From the NCBI GenBank assembly GCA_945905715.1, contig CAMDPW010000013.1, positions 1 to 35,891 on the forward strand: a stretch of DNA of 35,891 nt, read 5' to 3'. This document shows positions 35,801 to 35,891 of this stretch, one piece after another; position 1 is the first letter of the stretch; every line of letters starts with the position of its first letter. The position numbers and the translations under genes are program-made. Source of the stretch: Rickettsia typhi (lineage in GTDB: Bacteria; Pseudomonadota; Alphaproteobacteria; Rickettsiales; JABSSG01). The notes beneath the pieces are model-generated. The model ran no database searches, was not told the origin of the DNA, and saw nothing but the letters and a program-made list of their open reading frames with translations.

Positions 35801-35891
35801 ATGACCACAAAAGCATATAGTAACGATCTTAGATTGAGAGTAATAGATCAGATAAAATCAGGTATGAAGCAGAGAATAGTAGCGAAGTTAT
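35801..35891 (+). CDS. IS630-type transposase, N-terminal fragment (runs off window)
   Basis: The last 91 bases read MTTKAYSNDLRLRVIDQIKS then GMKQRIVAKL without a stop. The AYSxDLRxRVID...G pattern is the helix-turn-helix start of IS630/Tc1-mariner-type transposases. The rest, including the DDE domain, lies beyond the window, so its integrity cannot be judged. It starts right beside the truncated IS5 remnant, suggesting insertion into it. Confidence 0.75.
   Translation, partial: MTTKAYSNDLRLRVIDQIKSGMKQRIVAKL

Noticed and set aside
1-35891. CRISPR array, tRNA or rRNA genes
   Set aside because: No spaced direct repeats and no tRNA T-loop/acceptor pattern were seen; the only regular repeat is the in-frame 24-bp array.

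Overview
The window is AT-rich, densely coded DNA from an alphaproteobacterium, most likely an obligately host-associated Rickettsiales-like (or Holosporales-like) bacterium. The evidence is the gene content: a contiguous tuf-S10-spc-alpha ribosomal cluster without rpmJ, a textbook CtrA response regulator, System I cytochrome c maturation genes (ccmE, ccmF), a DUF2125-like protein next to ubiG, low-GC codon use, and decayed insertion sequences in the accessory part. Genus cannot be read from the sequence alone.

Layout. 1-13745 (+) is the ribosomal superoperon: end of tuf, then rpsJ-rplC-rplD-rplW-rplB-rpsS-rplV-rpsC-rplP-rpmC-rpsQ-rplN-rplX-rplE-rpsN-rpsH-rplF-rplR-rpsE-rpmD-rplO-secY-adk, a 62-nt gap that appears to hold a weak terminator overlapping a good sigma70-type promoter, then rpsM-rpsK-rpoA-rplQ. 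13778-16093 (-) is clpA, convergent with rplQ. Divergent from it, ctrA (16347, +) ends in a perfect 12-bp terminator hairpin, followed by a zinc (or manganese) ABC transporter pair znuC-znuB. 18642-24851 is all on the minus strand: yihY/brkB, and a tightly coupled run ccmE-ccmF-ispE-RDD protein-murD that joins heme handling, isoprenoid precursor synthesis and peptidoglycan synthesis. 25065-26809 (+) is a quinone oxidoreductase overlapping a CysQ/inositol-phosphatase family gene.

From about 26810 the character changes to accessory DNA. 27107-29496 (+) is a two-gene secretion locus: a small exported protein with an 8-residue (24-bp) tandem repeat, 17 nt upstream of an FhaC/ShlB-type (TpsB) outer-membrane transporter. 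No filamentous-haemagglutinin-type TpsA is present, so the small repeat protein is the obvious candidate partner. After a 670-nt non-coding stretch come ubiG and the DUF2125-like gene (-). Then follow a dead ISAs1-type transposase readable in several frames (32911-33497), an unrecognised 426-aa protein lacking Cys and Trp (33578-34858, +), a dead IS5-type transposase on the minus strand (about 35085-35745), and the first 30 codons of an IS630-type transposase running off the window end.

The core half is ordinary. The places most worth a second look are the TpsB/repeat-protein pair, the orphan 426-aa gene between transposon corpses with a CtrA-like palindrome upstream, and the promoter/terminator overlap at adk-rpsM. 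No tRNA, rRNA, CRISPR array or riboswitch was seen.
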